From: Nitrosomonas sp.
Lineage (GTDB): Bacteria > Pseudomonadota > Gammaproteobacteria > Burkholderiales > Nitrosomonadaceae
Reading direction: 5' to 3'
Assembly (NCBI GenBank): GCA_024281995.1
Contig: JAMWZW010000009.1
Span: 1 to 64,000 of the forward strand
Length of the DNA stretch: 64,000 bases
Under the pieces are notes generated by a model. That model saw only the letters and a program-made list of their open reading frames with translations. It searched no databases and had not been told where the DNA came from. The translations under genes were made by a program, and so were the position numbers. Shown here piece after piece: positions 21,506 through 29,884 of this stretch; position 1 is the stretch's first letter, and the number at the start of each line of letters is the position of its first letter.

Positions 21506-21606
21506 TGTTTTGATTCCCACGTGGAATTCACCCACCTCTTCATTACTACAATTCGTAAATACGCCCTCCAACGAAAGTCATTATATCTATGCTTGAAGAT
21601 TGAAAA

Positions 21607-23094
21607 CTAGAACTTAAAGGTTGCCATGGTATAGCCATAATTGGTATCAGCCGATAGGCCTTCCGCCACTTTATCGAAGTAATCCCCTTTAAAGATATGA
21701 CTATAGCCGATATCAAAGCTCACACGTTTCAGGAAACTCCATTGTGGATCCCAGCCTACACTGATATCCAGCATATTACCCAGAAAAGTTCCCGCTCTGC
21801 CGGTTGGATCCTGCAAGCCGCTGCCAACATACGCGCCATGTTTATCGGCTAGCCAGTATGCACGATGCGACATCATCAGCCTGACCGTAGGCGTCGGCAC
21901 AAGTGTTGCACGGAAACCCACGGGTGAAATGAGATTGGATGGAAAAAATGGCCCAAACATACCGGTTGGGCCATATTCCACGCGGCGTTTTGCAAATAAG
22001 ATATCGAAATTCTTATTGGGATCCCGGTCTCCCGACGAGTAGTCAAATAAATAAATTAATCTAAAAGGCATGGCTGTATTAAAGGAATATCCAACCTCTC
22101 CATGATGGCGATGCGCGAAGACACTGGTGTCTTGGGTATCGCCAAATTGATACATGGATTCGATTTCATAGTCCAGATTACCTTTCATAGGTTTAGCAAA
22201 TAACCTAAAACCTGTTGTCGATAAATTACGTTTTCTGAGTTTATTACCTTCATTTAATTGAAAGAAATAGGCGTCGACATTAGCCCACGGTAAATGACGA
22301 CTAGTGATTTGCGCCCCCGAAAAATAAGTTTCGGGAGTATTCCAATCCAGTTGCGTTGTTTGACGATTGACAGGGCGAGTGCCAAACACTCGCAATCCCC
22401 ATTTTTCCTTGTCGTTTCCTAGTGTAAATTGCATGCCGTCAAAAGTCGGTGTAAAAGGCCCCCAGCGATGACCGCCTATCAAGCGCGCTTCGCCAAAATC
22501 CATAACCAAGCGGCCAACTTCAAACTTTGCGGCATACCCCGTTCCTAAAAAATCCTTACTTAATAGATCGAGGTGAAGTTGCGTAAAATCAAAGTGATTG
22601 GCAAAAGCTGGTGAACGATCCTGTCCGAAATTTGCCAACGGCGCACGTATATCAGTCAGCTCAAGCGTAAATTTAAGTGGATCTATAATATTCTGAATTT
22701 CAAATAAAAACCGCGTGCGTTGATGAACTTGATCATTAAAACCGGGAATGCTCCGGGTAAAGCCATTATCGTAAACGTCATAGCGCGTTCGATGTTCAAC
22801 CGCTACATTGAGCCAATCTGGCGTCATAGCGGAGAGCGGAGTTTTATGCGTCTCCATAAGTTCAGTCAATCTATCAAAATCGTTTCGAAAACGTCCTGGT
22901 GTTTCCAGAACACTGAACGGTGCACCATTGCTTCCATTAGGCGGCGTGTTATTTCTAACGATAACGGGTGATTCTTTGACTTTTTTGGTCTGCGCATTTT
23001 CAATTTCTGCTGCAAATAGGTGCCTGCCCCATAAAAAACTTCCGATTATGAAAAATATCGTCCAACACCTTATTTGAATCTGGTTCCAAGTCAT
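21607..23094 (-). CDS. Alginate-export-type outer membrane porin
   Basis: 495 residues from ATG 23094 with GGAGG 5 bases upstream. A signal peptide (about 1-27, ends HLFAA) is followed by a long beta-barrel protein: EHRTRYDVYDNGFTR, VHQRTRFLFEIQNIIDPLKF, FDFTQLHLDLLSKDFLG, a series of amphipathic strands and a terminal aromatic (ATFKF). This matches the Alginate_exp domain, found in AlgE and in many uncharacterised outer membrane porins of lithotrophs. No alginate genes are nearby, so substrate unknown. Same strand as mgtA with 101 bases between; co-transcription possible. Confidence 0.75.
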   Translation of the reverse strand: MTWNQIQIRCWTIFFIIGSFLWGRHLFAAEIENAQTKKVKESPVIVRNNTPPNGSNGAPFSVLETPGRFRNDFDRLTELMETHKTPLSAMTPDWLNVAVEHRTRYDVYDNGFTRSIPGFNDQVHQRTRFLFEIQNIIDPLKFTLELTDIRAPLANFGQDRSPAFANHFDFTQLHLDLLSKDFLGTGYAAKFEVGRLVMDFGEARLIGGHRWGPFTPTFDGMQFTLGNDKEKWGLRVFGTRPVNRQTTQLDWNTPETYFSGAQITSRHLPWANVDAYFFQLNEGNKLRKRNLSTTGFRLFAKPMKGNLDYEIESMYQFGDTQDTSVFAHRHHGEVGYSFNTAMPFRLIYLFDYSSGDRDPNKNFDILFAKRRVEYGPTGMFGPFFPSNLISPVGFRATLVPTPTVRLMMSHRAYWLADKHGAYVGSGLQDPTGRAGTFLGNMLDISVGWDPQWSFLKRVSFDIGYSHIFKGDYFDKVAEGLSADTNYGYTMATFKF

Positions 23095-23582
23095 TTTTAC
23101 CTCCCTTTCTATTAATTGCACTCAAGTAAAATTCCACTTAATTTCGTCAGCTTGTTTTAATATTACTTGGGAATATCAGGGGGCTAAATCCGTGCGAGCA
23201 CTTAAGCGCAGGCCCTTATATGTCAGCTCAGTATATCCATCCTGGAGTGAGCTCTATACTTCAAAGCCTGCATTGGAAACAGATAATTTATAAATGTAAA
23301 AGTATCTTTACAATTAACAAGATAGTTAAACTTTTACTTTGATAAGTTTGATTGAAATGAAGCCGAGAGGTTGGTAAAAAATCTAATTGATAAAGTAGCT
23401 GTAAATTGAAGCCACTAAGAATCATGGGTGTAACGGTTCATTTTATCCTGCCAGAGGATACAAGCTCCCTATCAACTCGTAAACTCAATGACCCCCTTCA
23501 AACCGTACAGTACAGCTTGAGGGGATCACTTTAACAAATGGCGACTAATCACAGCCGGATTATTCCGCATTCGCCGTCTAGC
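23095..23582. other. 488-bp gene-free region with repeat copy A
   Basis: No gene seen. Contains the first copy (23188-23225) of a 38-base diverged repeat, read on the minus strand as YKGLRLSARTDLA, which may be a coding remnant. At 23489-23524 a CCCCTTCAA/TTGAGGGG imperfect hairpin lies downstream of the sbtB-like gene and may end its transcript, although no T run follows. Confidence 0.5.
23188..23225. repeat. Diverged direct repeat, copy A, flanking the sbt locus
   Basis: 38 bases beginning ATCCGTGCGAGCACTTAAG. It aligns without gaps to 25640-25677 in the same orientation with 31 of 38 identical positions (counted by eye). The two copies bracket the sbtB-like, sbtA and small-protein genes. 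Confidence 0.6.
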
Positions 23583-23912
23583 TTAGTACGAAACCGCCGG
23601 CCCTACCGTCCACTTGCAATCGGTAACCAGACACATTCCGCCGAATTCCCTTAATTTGGGATGAATCGTCAAGATAACCTTTTCCGCCAGACTTTCCTCA
23701 CAGGCAAGAATCACTACCGCATTCTTTTGTTCTAATGCATAGTCTTCCGGGTTTCTTTCACCGGTTGATCCAAATCCACCCGCCTTTTTTATGATTGTGT
23801 AGCCGCGTACGTCCATATTTCGTAACAGCCTGATCAGATCTTGCAGCGCTTCTTCGTTAATGACAAATTCGATTCGCTTCATCGATATTAAAACTTCAGA
23901 TAGCAATACCAT
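23583..23912 (-). CDS. PII-like signalling protein next to sbtA (SbtB-like)
   Basis: 109 residues from ATG 23912 (GGAG 7 bases upstream); Met11 (MKRIEFVINEE) is an alternative start. Length and fold pattern are PII-like: KRIEFVINEEALQDLIRLL strand-helix, GYTIIKKAGGFGSTGE then T-loop region, NAVVILACEESLAEKVILTIHPKL, GGMCLVTDCKWTVG. The classic GlnB uridylylation loop is absent, as in SbtB. In cyanobacteria SbtB binds cAMP, AMP or ADP and blocks SbtA. It lacks the C-terminal CGPxGC redox loop. It is the last gene of the sbt locus, 165 bases after sbtA, so likely a co-regulated partner. Confidence 0.8.
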   Translation of the reverse strand: MVLLSEVLISMKRIEFVINEEALQDLIRLLRNMDVRGYTIIKKAGGFGSTGERNPEDYALEQKNAVVILACEESLAEKVILTIHPKLREFGGMCLVTDCKWTVGPAVSY

Positions 23913-24077
23913 GATTTTCTCCAAAAATATGTATATCTCAATCAGGATCTGAGTAACCAAACGTTATCCTGAGGAATTCAATAATAGGTAGTAAGATTTC
24001 GTCTTCTAACTTTGCTGCTATCCAGAAGCAGCGATCAAATAGCTTTCTGGCAGCAGCTCACTAATTGGAAATATCAA

Positions 24078-25073
24078 TCACCACCACGGATAATAGGTCT
24101 CGTGCAAATACTGGGCCGCCGCATAATACATGGGAATACCAACCACTATATTAAACGGGAAAGTCACGCCAAGTGATAAGGTCAGATAGAACGACGGATT
24201 GGCTTCCGGGACCGCAAGGCGCATCGCCGGTGGCACCGCGATATAGGAGCAACTCGCTGCCAGCACTGTTACTAATGTGATACCGCCTACCGAGTAGCCC
24301 AGCATGAAATGACCCACAGTTATACCAAATGCTGCACCAATCAAAGGCATGACGATGCCAAAAGTGACCAGGAAAATTCCTACGGATTTGAACTCGGATA
24401 TCCGTTTGCCGGCTTCCATTCCCATATCACAGAGAAAGATACACAACGCCCCCATGAAGATCAATTCAAAGAAAGGTTCGATTTTCTTGTAACTGGGTTC
24501 CGAAATTACCCAGCCAATCGCCATGGAGCCGAACAACAGCAGGATACTACCGTTGGTGAAGGCATCGATTAGCAAATGCTTCATCATTCCCTTTTGATCT
24601 TTGGATTCCCCGCCCAGGACTCTTCGGGAATAACCGGCAAGTACCAGACCAATCATGATTGCGGGCGATTCCATGATCGCCAGCATAATGACGGGATAGG
24701 CCTCATACGTTACACCGATACCCGCCAGAAACGCAACCGCCGTCATATAAGTTCCAGCGCTGACTGAACCGTAGTGCGCGGAAATGGCTGCGGCATTGAG
24801 GGGATCTATTTTCCCGATTGCCCGCAGAATAATGTAAGCGACGATGGGTAGAATAATGCCGAACGCAAACGCCGCATACACGGCCGAGAGAGCATCTCCC
24901 ATGTTCGCTGCGGCAAGCTCCTTACCGCCATGAAGGCCGATACCGATCAATAAATAGATAACAATCATCTTGTGCATATCGGGCGGAAATTTCAGATCCG
25001 ACTTGATGAGACAGGCAAACATACCTAACGCGAAGAACAGTATTGCCGGTACGAGTAGACTAGACAATGACAT
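24078..25073 (-). CDS. sbtA: Sodium-dependent bicarbonate transporter
   Basis: 331 residues from ATG 25073 (GAGGAG upstream). Roughly ten transmembrane helices in an inverted-repeat arrangement: LLVPAILFFALGMFACLIKSDL at the start, YLLIGIGLHGGKEL, SAHYGSVSAGTYMTAVAF, a polar loop with SKDQK, DMGMEAGKRI, SCSYIAVPPAMRLAVPEANP and SLGVTFPFNIVVGIPMYY. These are SbtA-family hallmarks. SbtA imports HCO3- with Na+ at high affinity. In an autotroph this would supply carbon for the Calvin cycle when CO2 is scarce. Flanked by the SbtB-like gene and a small exported-type protein. Confidence 0.92.
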   Translation of the reverse strand: MSLSSLLVPAILFFALGMFACLIKSDLKFPPDMHKMIVIYLLIGIGLHGGKELAAANMGDALSAVYAAFAFGIILPIVAYIILRAIGKIDPLNAAAISAHYGSVSAGTYMTAVAFLAGIGVTYEAYPVIMLAIMESPAIMIGLVLAGYSRRVLGGESKDQKGMMKHLLIDAFTNGSILLLFGSMAIGWVISEPSYKKIEPFFELIFMGALCIFLCDMGMEAGKRISEFKSVGIFLVTFGIVMPLIGAAFGITVGHFMLGYSVGGITLVTVLAASCSYIAVPPAMRLAVPEANPSFYLTLSLGVTFPFNIVVGIPMYYAAAQYLHETYYPWW

Positions 25074-25109
25074 GGTTATACTCCTCTTATTTTGATAGTA
25101 GTTATGCAA

Positions 25110-25283
25110 CTAAACGAGAGGATCTCTACGTAGTATGCTTTGAAGCGCCTTATCAAGACCTTCCCCTGCTTTTACCAGACCGGCCTCAAAGTTATAGCGC
25201 GCTGAATCGATGGCAAGCGCTTTGCCCGGAAACATGAATAGAGCGGTCATAATCCATTTGTAAGCTATTATTCTATTATTCAT
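25110..25283 (-). CDS. 57-residue small protein upstream of sbtA
   Basis: ATG 25283 has GGAGA about 8 bases upstream, and the frame runs 57 codons to TAG at 25110-25112, only 36 bases before the sbtA start. Residues 1-24 (MNNRIIAYK then WIMTALFMFPGKALA) form a signal-like hydrophobic segment. The rest is an amphipathic tail, RYNFEAGLVKAGEGLDKALQS then RRDPLV. No cysteine, no known family. Position, ribosome site and strand suggest it is the first gene of the sbt operon. It could be a transporter accessory peptide or a translated leader. Confidence 0.6.
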   Translation of the reverse strand: MNNRIIAYKWIMTALFMFPGKALAIDSARYNFEAGLVKAGEGLDKALQSILRRDPLV

Positions 25284-25639
25284 TTTATTTCTCCATGATG
25301 TTAGTTCTAACGCAATGTAATGAAGACACTCATTACTTAACGCTAGCCCTTCGTAACTATAAAAAGTGACTCTACCCCGAATTTGATTTAACTTTTTGTT
25401 TCAAAAGCCATGAGTCAATCGCACGAGAATAGCAGCTAAAAAATACTTATCCGTGAGGTCAAATTTCTCTCTTACTTTGTGAAACAAATCGTTATGCACA
25501 AAAAATATTCCAAGAAATCCACTTCATTAAGAATTACCTGTAAAACTTCGACGGCATCGATAATCAGAATGAAATAATCAGTAAATTTGCAACGTATTCC
25601 CTGCTTTTCGAATCCTACAGAAGAAGGGTGGGTGGCAAT

Positions 25640-25677
25640 ATCCGTGCTAACACGTAAGTGCAAACCCTTATATATCA
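25640..25677. repeat. Diverged direct repeat, copy B, flanking the sbt locus
   Basis: 38 bases beginning ATCCGTGCTAACACGTAAG, partner of 23188-23225. On the minus strand it reads YKGLHLRVSTDIA, close to YKGLRLSARTDLA in copy A, which suggests a shared coding ancestor rather than a random match. Confidence 0.6.
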
Positions 25678-25754
25678 ACAAATTGTAGAAAATAATCGCT
25701 TTTTATCGTAAGCTTTACTATGTTCTTATCCAATTTCATCAGCAGGAAAATAAT

Positions 25755-27251
25755 TTGATTAGCGCAATGAGAAGGTTAAGTTTCCGAACAATATTTGATG
25801 CGGCAGCAGATGCGATGCTGTTGGCAAATGGTAACGGGCAAATTGCATGGGCTAATGATGCGGCGCAGCAATTGCTTGGTTATGCTGAAATTGAGTTACA
25901 TGGATTGGCAATTGAAATGCTTGTCGCGCCCCGCTACCGGAAACAATACCACTACTATCAAAAACTTTTTCTAAGCAGACCAACACAACGCGGCCTGAAC
26001 GCTGGTAACGAGCTTGTCGCATTAAATCGTGAGGGCAAAGAATTATTGTTAGATATCAGCCTTAGTCCGATAAAAATCAAGCAACAAACCTACATTCTGA
26101 TGATTTTCTCCGTCGCTAAGCGGCGTCTGGATGCCGAGGAAGCGCTGCGAGCCAGCGAAGAACGTTTGCGTTTAGCCAAGCAAGCGGCTGATTTGGGAAT
26201 TTTTGACTACGACTTCAAACGAAACATCGTTTATTGGGATAAACAGATGCGCAAACTATGGGGCAAGCAATCGGAGAAAACCGTAAGTTATGAAGAATTC
26301 GTCGCCGCAATACATCCAGAGGACCGTGAGGCTAGGCAAGCTGCCATCGATAAAGCAATGGATCCTGACAGTACCGGAGAATTCAAAGCACAATATCGCA
26401 TCATCAATCCCAACAATGGCGTAGAACGCTGGATATCCGCAAGAGGGCGGGTATATTTTGAAGACGGCTGTCCACATCGACTCATAGGCATTACGCGGGA
26501 TATAACAGAGCAAAAAAACACTCAGAAGAAACTACAAGTACAACGCGGTGAAACAGAAAACATTCTGAAACAGCAGGTCGCGGTACGTACAGCATCCGCA
26601 ATTGCTCATGAACTGAATCAGCCGTTAGCAGCCATTTCCGCTTACAGCGAAGTTGTATTGCATGCGCTGAACAATGATAATTTTAGCGCCGCCAATCTAA
26701 AAAGAGCACTTGAAGGTTGCGTGGAACAAACACAACGTGCCGGACGCAGTTTACACGAACTACTGGCTTTTCTGCAGAAAGGTGAATTGGTAACCGAGCG
26801 AGCCAACCTTACGGATGTCATCCATGAAGCACTTAATATCGTATACGATGACGGTTATGGAAGATTTCATCCGGTGCTGCATTTGGAGCAAAATCTTCCG
26901 GCCGTTCAGTGTAACCGCGTACAAATACAAAAAGTTTTGATTAATCTGTTCAGGAATGCTGTCGAAGCGATGCGCACTATGGATTTACCCATCTTAACGA
27001 TTATCACCAAAGTGCAAATTATGCATGAAAAAGATTGTGTTGTTGTGATTGTTCAGGATAGCGGCCCCGGTCTGGATCCAATCGTGACTAAACGCATATT
27101 TGAACCATTTTTTACCACCAAGCCTTCCGGTATTGGTATGGGGTTAGCGATTAGCCGTGCTTTAATCGAAGCCAATGGCGGACAATTGTGGTTGGATGCC
27201 GATGCCAAGACCGGCGCTAAATTTCATTTTACTTTACCGATTGTATCCTAA
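25755..27251 (+). CDS. PAS-PAS sensor histidine kinase, FixL-like
   Basis: 498 residues from TTG 25755 with AGGA 8 bases upstream; ATG 25767 would place that site 20 bases away. Two PAS domains (about 8-120 and 140-250; the second ends GITRDITEQK), then a dimerisation/phosphoacceptor domain with SAIAHELNQPLAAISAY (His285), and a HATPase with NLFRNAVEAM, QDSGPGL and GIGMGLAISRAL. No transmembrane segments, so a cytoplasmic sensor. It overlaps functionally with the response regulator 2 bases downstream. No clear haem-binding residues, so an oxygen role is not claimed. Divergent from the sbt locus. Confidence 0.85.
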   Translation: MISAMRRLSFRTIFDAAADAMLLANGNGQIAWANDAAQQLLGYAEIELHGLAIEMLVAPRYRKQYHYYQKLFLSRPTQRGLNAGNELVALNREGKELLLDISLSPIKIKQQTYILMIFSVAKRRLDAEEALRASEERLRLAKQAADLGIFDYDFKRNIVYWDKQMRKLWGKQSEKTVSYEEFVAAIHPEDREARQAAIDKAMDPDSTGEFKAQYRIINPNNGVERWISARGRVYFEDGCPHRLIGITRDITEQKNTQKKLQVQRGETENILKQQVAVRTASAIAHELNQPLAAISAYSEVVLHALNNDNFSAANLKRALEGCVEQTQRAGRSLHELLAFLQKGELVTERANLTDVIHEALNIVYDDGYGRFHPVLHLEQNLPAVQCNRVQIQKVLINLFRNAVEAMRTMDLPILTIITKVQIMHEKDCVVVIVQDSGPGLDPIVTKRIFEPFFTTKPSGIGMGLAISRALIEANGGQLWLDADAKTGAKFHFTLPIVS

Positions 27252-27253
27252 TC

Positions 27254-27865
27254 ATGCAAAAACCAACTGTTTTTATTGTCGACGATGATACTGCTGTGCG
27301 GGATTCCCTCACATTGATGATCGAGCAGGCTGGAATGCATGTGCAATCTTTTGACAATGCCAATAATTTTCTTAAAGCTTATCGCCCTGATTTCTTTGGC
27401 TGTATCATCATAGACGTAAAAATGCCCGGAATGGATGGCTTACAACTTCAGGAAGAGCTTGCCTGGCGCAAGATTTTGTTACCCATTATATTCCTTACCG
27501 GACATGGCGATATTCCCATGAGTGTCAAAGCTATCAAGGGTGGGGCAATAGATTTTTTGACCAAACCGGTAATCCGGGAAAAACTTCTGATTTGCGTGCG
27601 CACTGCTTTTGCTGAAGCTAGAAAACGAATAAACGATGTTTCTAATAATGAAGAGATGGCATCATGCCTAACAAAGCTTACCAGGCGTGAGCGGGAAGTC
27701 ATGCTTTTAGCTATTCAAGGCTACGCCAATAAAGAAATCGGGTCTTATCTGGGCATCAGTTATCGTACGGTCGAAATCCACAAATCCAAGATCATGCAGA
27801 AAACTGGTGCAAATAACCTGCTTGATCTCGCCCGTATTGCCCGCGAAAGTAATTTAAATATATAG
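27254..27865 (+). CDS. FixJ-like LuxR-type response regulator
   Basis: 203 residues. N-terminal receiver with acidic pocket VDDDTAVRD, phosphoacceptor Asp54 (IIIDVKMPGMDG), Thr in FLTGHGD and Lys in FLTKPV. C-terminal LuxR-type HTH (about 135-198): LTRREREVMLLAIQGYANKE then ISYRTVEIHKSKIMQKTGA. Starts 2 bases after the kinase stop, so a cognate pair. Target promoters unknown; the adjacent sbt operon is a natural candidate but this is inference. Confidence 0.88.
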   Translation: MQKPTVFIVDDDTAVRDSLTLMIEQAGMHVQSFDNANNFLKAYRPDFFGCIIIDVKMPGMDGLQLQEELAWRKILLPIIFLTGHGDIPMSVKAIKGGAIDFLTKPVIREKLLICVRTAFAEARKRINDVSNNEEMASCLTKLTRREREVMLLAIQGYANKEIGSYLGISYRTVEIHKSKIMQKTGANNLLDLARIARESNLNI

Positions 27866-28039
27866 TCAAATCTGATGAATAGCAAAGCACCTTTGTTCGT
27901 ATTTTGACCATGCAATCTACTTATCCTGTTTAATTTTTAGATTGGCATGTTACAAAGCATTCCTCCTCACCCTAGCTTAACGAACTCTGCTTTCCGTTAC
28001 CTTTACATATAGAACATATGGATTTCGCTCCAGAAATAT

Positions 28040-28714
28040 TCATTTCTTAGCTGCTTTAATTGCATCCAGATTTGCTTGAGCATCAGCATTGCCTTGCGCT
28101 GCAGCTTTTTCAAACCAACTGATGGCTTTTTGCTCGTCTCTTTCTACGCCTTCACCGGTAAAGTACATCGCACCTAAGTTATTCTGCGCATCCACATGTC
28201 CTTGTTCCGCTGCTTTCTTAAATAATTCAACAGCTTGAACCATGTCTTTTTCTACGCCTTCGCCATTCACATACATTAATCCAAGATTAAACTGAGCATC
28301 CGCGTAGCCTTGCTCGGCTGCACGAGAAAACCAACCTGCCGCCAATTCAGGATCATTATTTAAAACCTGACCAGACTGGTTTTTTGAAATTGCTTCACCA
28401 GTATAATACATTACGCCTAAACCGTTCTGCGCAGCAGGATCTCCAGCGCGCGCATCTTCCAACAATGTTTTAAATTTCTTTTCCGCTGCTTCAGTATCCC
28501 CTATACCAGCAGGCAAAATTTGTTCTTTTAATTCCGCTTTTTCTTCGGGTGTTAAACCTTCACTGAGGGAAGATGGAATTTCACCGAGCTTCGTAACTTC
28601 ACCCATTGCAGCAGGGACGTTATTAGTTTGTGGTTGATCGCTTGGTGATTGTTCACCACACCCTGTAAGTAAAAAAATTGCAATAAAAAGCAATAACGTA
28701 ATTAACGCATTCAT
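28040..28714 (-). CDS. Sel1-repeat lipoprotein
   Basis: 224 residues. Signal with lipobox FLLTGC, giving a lipid-anchored Cys19. Residues 90-215 contain about three Sel1-like repeats of the form AQNNLGAMYFTGEGVERDEQ, which form a solenoid of TPR-like helices for protein contacts. Lies 75 bases downstream of the ankyrin-repeat gene on the same strand, so possibly an operon of two periplasmic scaffold proteins. Partner unknown. Confidence 0.85.
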   Translation of the reverse strand: MNALITLLLFIAIFLLTGCGEQSPSDQPQTNNVPAAMGEVTKLGEIPSSLSEGLTPEEKAELKEQILPAGIGDTEAAEKKFKTLLEDARAGDPAAQNGLGVMYYTGEAISKNQSGQVLNNDPELAAGWFSRAAEQGYADAQFNLGLMYVNGEGVEKDMVQAVELFKKAAEQGHVDAQNNLGAMYFTGEGVERDEQKAISWFEKAAAQGNADAQANLDAIKAAKK

Positions 28715-28789
28715 GTGTAATTTTCCTTATTTCTAATTTGACTATGACATTTAATCAATAGTATGACTTATGGATAATGGATCATCCTG

Positions 28790-29539
28790 CTATCTGGCAC
28801 CCGCTTTTTTCAGTAATTCAATGATGTCTTTATAACGATAAAGATTAGCAAGCTTTAGCGCCGTAATTCCATTGTTTGCTTTTAAGTTAGGATCTGCATT
28901 GGCCATAATTAGCGAATGCACGGCCCCTAAATGGCCATGCTGAGCGGCCAACATCAAAGCACTCGCCCCATTTTCTAGCTGATAATTAATATCAGCATCA
29001 GCTTTTACCAAAAGCTGGATTATTTGCTGATATCCCTCCTGGGCAGCAAGTAATAATGCAGTCATACCATTACTTCTTTTTGCATTGACATCCGCATGGG
29101 CAGCTAGCAATAAAGGAATTACTTTCCTCCTGTCTTTCTCTGATGCCAAAATTAAAGCCGTGTCATTTTTTTCTGTAATTGCATTAACCTCTGCACCTGC
29201 TGCTAATAACAATTCCACGACCTGATCCCGACCATCGCTTGAAGCTTGCATCAAAGGGGTATAGCGATGCTCTCCTCGTAAATTTATATCTGCACCCGCC
29301 TGAACGAAACGCTCGACAATGGCAACGTTTCCTTTTTTTATGGCCGCCCAAAAAGCATTATTTAGCGCCTCACGCTCAATTTCCTGAGTATCTAATATCT
29401 TTTTGACTAATGAAAAATTACCTTTCTCCGCTGCGGTCACTAGTTCACTATCAATCTGTGCCGCCCAAACATCAACAGAAACTAGAGTGATTGATAATGC
29501 TAAAAATATTCTCAATTTATTCATTAAAAATCTTGTCAT
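28790..29539 (-). CDS. Exported ankyrin-repeat protein
   Basis: 249 residues; ATG 29539 has AGGA 7 bases upstream. The N terminus is a signal peptide (cleavage after VDVWAA, about residue 27). The rest consists of about six ankyrin repeats such as GHLGAVHSLIMANADPNLKA and RDQVVELLLAAGAEVNAITE, each about 33 residues. Periplasmic ankyrin proteins usually bind partner proteins (for example AnkB with a catalase). No partner is evident here apart from the Sel1 gene downstream. Confidence 0.85.
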   Translation of the reverse strand: MTRFLMNKLRIFLALSITLVSVDVWAAQIDSELVTAAEKGNFSLVKKILDTQEIEREALNNAFWAAIKKGNVAIVERFVQAGADINLRGEHRYTPLMQASSDGRDQVVELLLAAGAEVNAITEKNDTALILASEKDRRKVIPLLLAAHADVNAKRSNGMTALLLAAQEGYQQIIQLLVKADADINYQLENGASALMLAAQHGHLGAVHSLIMANADPNLKANNGITALKLANLYRYKDIIELLKKAGAR

Positions 29540-29884
29540 GAAAATTTCCTATACCACAAAAAATATCCGTTCAAAAAAACCAACCATTCAATGGGGATCA
29601 GCAGCTCTAGATATTACAGAAATTCTCTTTACAATACCTATTATCTATTCATGGGAAACAGAGCCTATGCAATTATGCCATTTTCTATTCCAGACTAGGC
29701 ATCATTATAGATCTGCTAGTTCCTTAATTCTCCGGCATTAAACGTTAAACTTCATTCCTCAAGATGCACAAGAAGATTGATCAGATTTCAGTGTGGTCTT
29801 TCCGTGAGAGTGTATGTAAACTACACACTTATACCTAAACACTAAACGCAGTTACCGATAACAAATTGATTTTTAAGAGAATAA
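29540..29884. other. 345-bp intergenic region between divergent genes
   Basis: Upstream of both the ankyrin-repeat gene (minus) and ubiH (plus). AT-rich, with no ORF carrying a ribosome site and no clear palindrome. Promoters for both must be here but none is convincing by eye. Confidence 0.4.

Noticed and set aside
25472-25681. 69-codon minus-strand frame ahead of the histidine kinase gene
   Set aside because: No ribosome site, no recognisable protein beyond the repeat-derived start (YKGLHLRVSTDIA). Treated as repeat copy B plus non-coding sequence.
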